64,000 nucleotides of DNA from Chamaecyparis obtusa. Lineage: Eukaryota > Streptophyta > Pinopsida > Cupressales > Cupressaceae. The stretch spans positions 880,501 through 944,500 of the forward strand of contig BSBK01000871.1 of NCBI GenBank assembly GCA_027943335.1. Direction: 5' to 3'. Of this stretch, positions 60,257 to 64,000 are shown piece by piece. The translations under genes and the position numbers were made by a program. Positions within the stretch are counted from its first letter, which is position 1, and each line of letters begins with the position of its first letter. The notes under the pieces were generated by a model. The model was not told the origin of the DNA. It searched no databases and saw nothing but the letters and a program-made list of their open reading frames with translations.

Positions 60257-60640
60257 AAATGAGCTATAAAATTTTGTCTTAGAATGTGAGAGTTATATCA
60301 ATTATCTTCAAGGATATATTAAGTCAACAAAGATTTGTCTAATTTTTTCAAATGTTTAGTTTCTATAAAATGTCAAAGTAGACTTTTCCTTTACTTAACA
60401 GTTAAAACAGTTTAGAAGGAATCTCCATTTGTCCATTATAGTCTATAGCTCTACTAAGTTCTATATTTGTATTCTTATTTTCTCTTGTGAATGAATGAGA
60501 AAATGGATGTATGATAATATCCACACAAATTATTGGTTGATTAAGGGTGACTTTAACAAGTAAACATCATTCAAATTACAATTGGATCAACCCCAGTAAA
60601 ATCACCCAATTTGAGTTTAGTTTCTAAATAACACTACAAA
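60257..60640 (+). pseudogene. LINE endonuclease remnant
   Basis: MSYKILS, a stop (TAG for TGG), then NVR matches the conserved LINE endonuclease start (Lys-Ile-Leu-Ser-Trp-Asn-Val-Arg-Gly). FKDILSQQRFV follows at the expected distance. About 80 codons later NYWLIKGDFN matches the Gly-Asp-Phe-Asn catalytic block. The intervening sequence is badly decayed. No RT domain seen downstream. Confidence 0.5.
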
Positions 60641-61470
60641 TGATATTTTTTTCCTAGTAATGGAAAGACAAATATTCATTCCCGTCATAATCGAGATATA
60701 GATTAGGTTCCCTTTCCAAACTAAGTCATGTTGATTTCTTTAATATTTCCACTAATCTCAATATTGTTCCCTACATTATTGATCACCTTGTTCACCTGGA
60801 CCTTTTTATTCTCCTTATTATCATCTTCTTACTCCCCTCACTTGCCAATTCACTCATCAAGATACCCCTTCTTGATATTTCCCATATAATATAAATATTT
60901 TATATTTTTTTTTAAATCTAATTTTATTACTTCCTCTTATCCATTTTGGATATTGCATGTAGGCCTACAATTGATGAAAGTTGAATCCAGTAGCTCAGGA
61001 ACAACAAATTATTAAGTCTAATACCTTTCTTAGGTCTTGTGTCTATAGGGTGGCCTAGAAAAGAAATAAAATGATAGATAATTTCCAAGGAAATTAGAAA
61101 TATGTATAATCTCACTAGTACACTCACCTACAAATATCATCTTTTAATAAGTTGCATCTTTGAATACACAAACTCAAATAACTTGAAGTATACAAAGAGG
61201 AGAGGGATTAACTTAGAGAAAAAGTAAAATAGATAATGAAAAAAAAATTTATTCTTTCATCACAAGCAAAAACAAGAAAATGTGTCCTTCCTTGACATCA
61301 AGAACTAGCTCAATATTAAAAATATTGATAATAAAAACATGTTCCTTTATCACTGCCTTCAACTATTATAAAATCCCCTTAGGTTTGGTCCTAACCAAGA
61401 AGAAATAGAATTTGTAGTTGGTAGTAGCATCTCCCAAAAATTAGAAAATATTATTAGAGAAACATGGATA
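60641..61470. other. Unassigned
   Basis: May contain further LINE debris up to about 60900 (pyrimidine-rich). No other feature recognised. Confidence 0.4.
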
Positions 61471-61479
61471 GATTATTGA

Positions 61480-63600
61480 GGCCAATGTAGCCATAGCATC
61501 GACTGCCTTGTTTTCTATCCTTTGAACTCGTTGAAAGGTGACAAAGATAGTTTTTTTTAGGTTGTCAACCATCCTTTTGAAGGGCATCATATTTTTGTCC
61601 ATTGTCTAATATTGATCAATATCTTAATTTATCATCAACTGGGAATTATCATATATATGTAGCTCCACAATTTTTCACTTGATAGCCATCTTTAACCCAT
61701 TCATCAAGGCTTCATACTTTGCAATTTTAGTGGTGCAAGGAAACATCATTTTGTAAGCCTTGGGTAATTTTTACCCTTATGGACTGATGAATACAAGAAC
61801 ACCAACACTTGACCCTTGACAGGTAAAAGATCCATTAAAGAACATTTTCCATGGGTATTTTGTTAAGTGCAATATAGCTTCGTCTGGGAATTTAGTTGTT
61901 AACGACCTTGTATCTCGGAGTGGTGCATCTCTGAGCTAATATACTATTACTTGACCTTTGATTGCTTTATAGTCAACATACTCAATGTCAAATTCACTGA
62001 GAATCTTAACCTATTTTTATAGTCTACCTGTGAGAGTTGACTTATGCAACACATATTTCAATGGATTAATCTTTGTAATTAATTTTATCAAATGTATGAG
62101 CATGTAATGTCTAAATTTTTGAGATGAAAAAATAACTGCTAGAAAGGCCTTCTCAATTATGGTATAGTTGAGTTCATAGGAGACCAATGTTCGTCTAATG
62201 TAATATATTTCTCTTTCCTTCTTGATTTTGTCATTTTGTGCTAATAGATCTCCAAGGAATGTAGTTATAGTTGAGATGTATAATAGCAGTGGTTTTCCTT
62301 GAGTAGGTGTCATAAGAATGGGAAAACTTGTTAGATATTCCTTGATTTTCTAAAAATGTTTCTCACATGTTTCATCCCATTTAAATGTCACCCCTTTATG
62401 CATTATTTTTTTGAATGGTTAATCTTTATCTACTAGTTGCGAGATGAATCTCCGATTGGATTGGAGCTTTCCTTGTAAGGTTTGAATTTGACTGACGTTA
62501 TTTGGTGGTGGAATTTCTATTATAGATTTTACATTGGTTGGGTCCACCCCAATGCCCTTTATTGATATAATATATCCTAAAAGCTTACCAAATGTTACTC
62601 CAAAGGTACACTTCTTTGGATTCAGTCTTATCTTGAATTGCTCCATTTTGTTGAAAATTTTATCTAGATTAGCTAGGTGTGTTATTCTCATAGCAGATTT
62701 GACTAATGTATCATGCACATATTCTTCCATGTTTTTATGCATCATATCATAAAAATGGTGATCATGGCCCTTTGATATGTAGCACTGATGTTTTTTATTA
62801 TGAAGGGCATAACATTCCAATAGAAGGTACCCCAAGCACATGTGAAAGTTATTTTCTCTTGATCTTCTGGTGCGATTTTGATCTGGTTATACCCTGAGAA
62901 GCTATCCATTAGGGAGTACCTATCATATCCATTTGTAAGATCAACAATTATATCTATTTTTGGGAGCATAAAGTCATCTTTTAGACAAGCTCAATTTAGA
63001 TATTTGAAATTTGTATACACCTGGATTGATTTATCTTGTTTGGAAATAGGTACAATATTTGAAATCCATTTAGATAATCAATGGCCCTTATGAAACCGGC
63101 CTTTAGAATATTTTCCAACTCATCCTTGTCTAATAAGGTGATATGTGGATGTATTTTTCGTAATTTTTTCTTTACATATTTCACTCTTGGAGGTATAGAG
63201 AGGTGATGCATAATGAGATCTATGTCTAGTCCTAGCATGTCTGAATAGGACCAGACAAATTTGATCTTTCTATTTGTGAAGAACTAGATGAAATACTATT
63301 TTTCCTCTTCTAATGGTCATTGTACTAGTTGTATAAGCTAAGGTGACTCTATCATGCCCAAGTTGACTAGTTTTGTAGGCTATATAAGCACTAAAGATCT
63401 TTCTTAAAAGTGGTTAGGTAGGATATCAAGTTTCTCATCCTTTAGTGCCTCTAGGAGGTTTTCACCATTGGACAAATCATTTATTTTTACTATTTTGGGC
63501 TCTAACACTATCACAATGTGGTTTTCACCACCAAACCTATTTTCTTTTTCTTTTTCATTTTAAGACTGAGAAACTTGATATCTGCCTCCTCTGTCATGAA
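61480..63600 (-). pseudogene. Second decayed Tat pol (T3): RT, RNase H and archaeal-type RNase H
   Basis: In minus-strand order: LMHHLSIPPRVKYVKKKLR; DIIVDLTNGYDRYSLMDSFS; GYNQIKIAPEDQEKITFTCA; then a shifted frame with MEEYVHDTLVKSAM, where the YVDD motif is YVHD. Next are LNPKKCTFGVTFGKLLGYII, RTLVSYELNYTIIEKAFLAV and KINPLKYVLHKSTLTGRL. The second RNase H (FDGSFTCQGSSVGVLVF; KIAKYEALMNGLKMAIK; YDNSQLMINQD; ENKAVDAMATLASI) has Asn for the catalytic Asp in the Asp-Ser-Gln block. It stops near 61480 before integrase. It is similar to T1 but more decayed. Confidence 0.88.
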
Positions 63601-64000
63601 AATGTGACACTTCTATGAATCCTTGCATGCAAGGAGACTCAAGAATGAGCCCTCGCAAACCGACTCACAGCTCTCTATCCGAGTATGTGCAGGGGTTGAT
63701 ATTGAGGCCCTCAGATTGACCAAGTTACCCATGCAAGTACAAACTCAAAACGAGAGATTCAAAGATGAATAGCAAATCTGCTAATCTCCATGAATCTTGT
63801 TCATGCATGCAAATGAAAAGCTATTCTAAATGATTGTAAATGCAAGAAATAAACTACTTTGCAAATTTATTATTATGAAAATTAAACTAAAATGCAATAT
63901 TAAACTATATGCTATTAAACTAAAACACTTATAAAATCAAACTAATGTGCAATCTCAAAATGATAAAACTCAAGAAAATCTGTAGCATAAGGATAATATG
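63601..64000. other. Junction and possible LTR-related sequence at the right edge
   Basis: 63870-63930 (AATTAAACTAAAATGCAATA, AATATTAAACTA) resembles part of the T1 LTR (near 33770-33800), so a related LTR may begin here. It is cut by the window end. Confidence 0.3.

Overview
The window looks like intergenic, transposon-dense nuclear DNA of a seed plant, most likely a conifer or other gymnosperm. It is AT-rich and made of nested LTR retrotransposons. These include Ty1/copia elements primed by initiator tRNA-Met, Ty3/gypsy elements of the Tat lineage with a second RNase H, and LTRs with long G runs. The one trace of host protein-coding origin outside transposons is a short pentatricopeptide-repeat (PPR) remnant. 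I see no intact host gene. The lineage call is inference from element types and was not tested against any database.

Layout. 1-1273: the edge of a minus-strand retroelement (gag start, PBS-like site, LTR). 2486-5593: a 3.1-kb non-autonomous LTR element with a tRNA-iMet primer site, a near-perfect target duplication and one 163-residue ORF. 6065-6205: PPR remnant. 6295-9540: nine copies of a ~360-bp unit carrying the 3' part of a 5S rRNA gene with its internal promoter, three in one orientation and six in the other. 10612-26120: a minus-strand copia element (called A) whose integrase half (10612-12150) and gag-protease half (23424-24700) were pushed apart by later insertions. One insertion is a composite of Tat fragments containing a fold-back LTR (12150-16283). 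The other is a complete 7.1-kb copia-type element (called B, 16284-23418, target duplication CAATT) that has no pol and instead carries a ~1,054-codon frame of unknown origin.

26160-33352: a minus-strand gag/LTR fragment, then a plus-strand gypsy element (called C) with gag but no visible pol. Its 3' LTR region was split by the largest feature, a complete 18.6-kb Tat-type gypsy element (called T1) at 33353-51910 with target duplication CCAGA. T1 reads on the minus strand: LTR, PBS, 2.2-kb leader, gag-protease, RT, RNase H, second RNase H, integrase, a 6-kb 3' region, polypurine tract, LTR. The 3' region contains, on the opposite strand, a decayed gene for a plant mobile domain (PMD) protein with its own TATA box. 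That antisense promoter and start region recur at the same distance from the LTR in a second, independent Tat fragment at 13.5 kb.

51911-64000: unassigned AT-rich DNA with several tandem repeats, a LINE endonuclease remnant (~60.3-60.6 kb), and another decayed minus-strand Tat pol (61.5-63.6 kb). No coding region is fully intact. Most breaks I checked are nonsense changes of the C-to-T or G-to-A type, as expected for methylated, silenced transposons.
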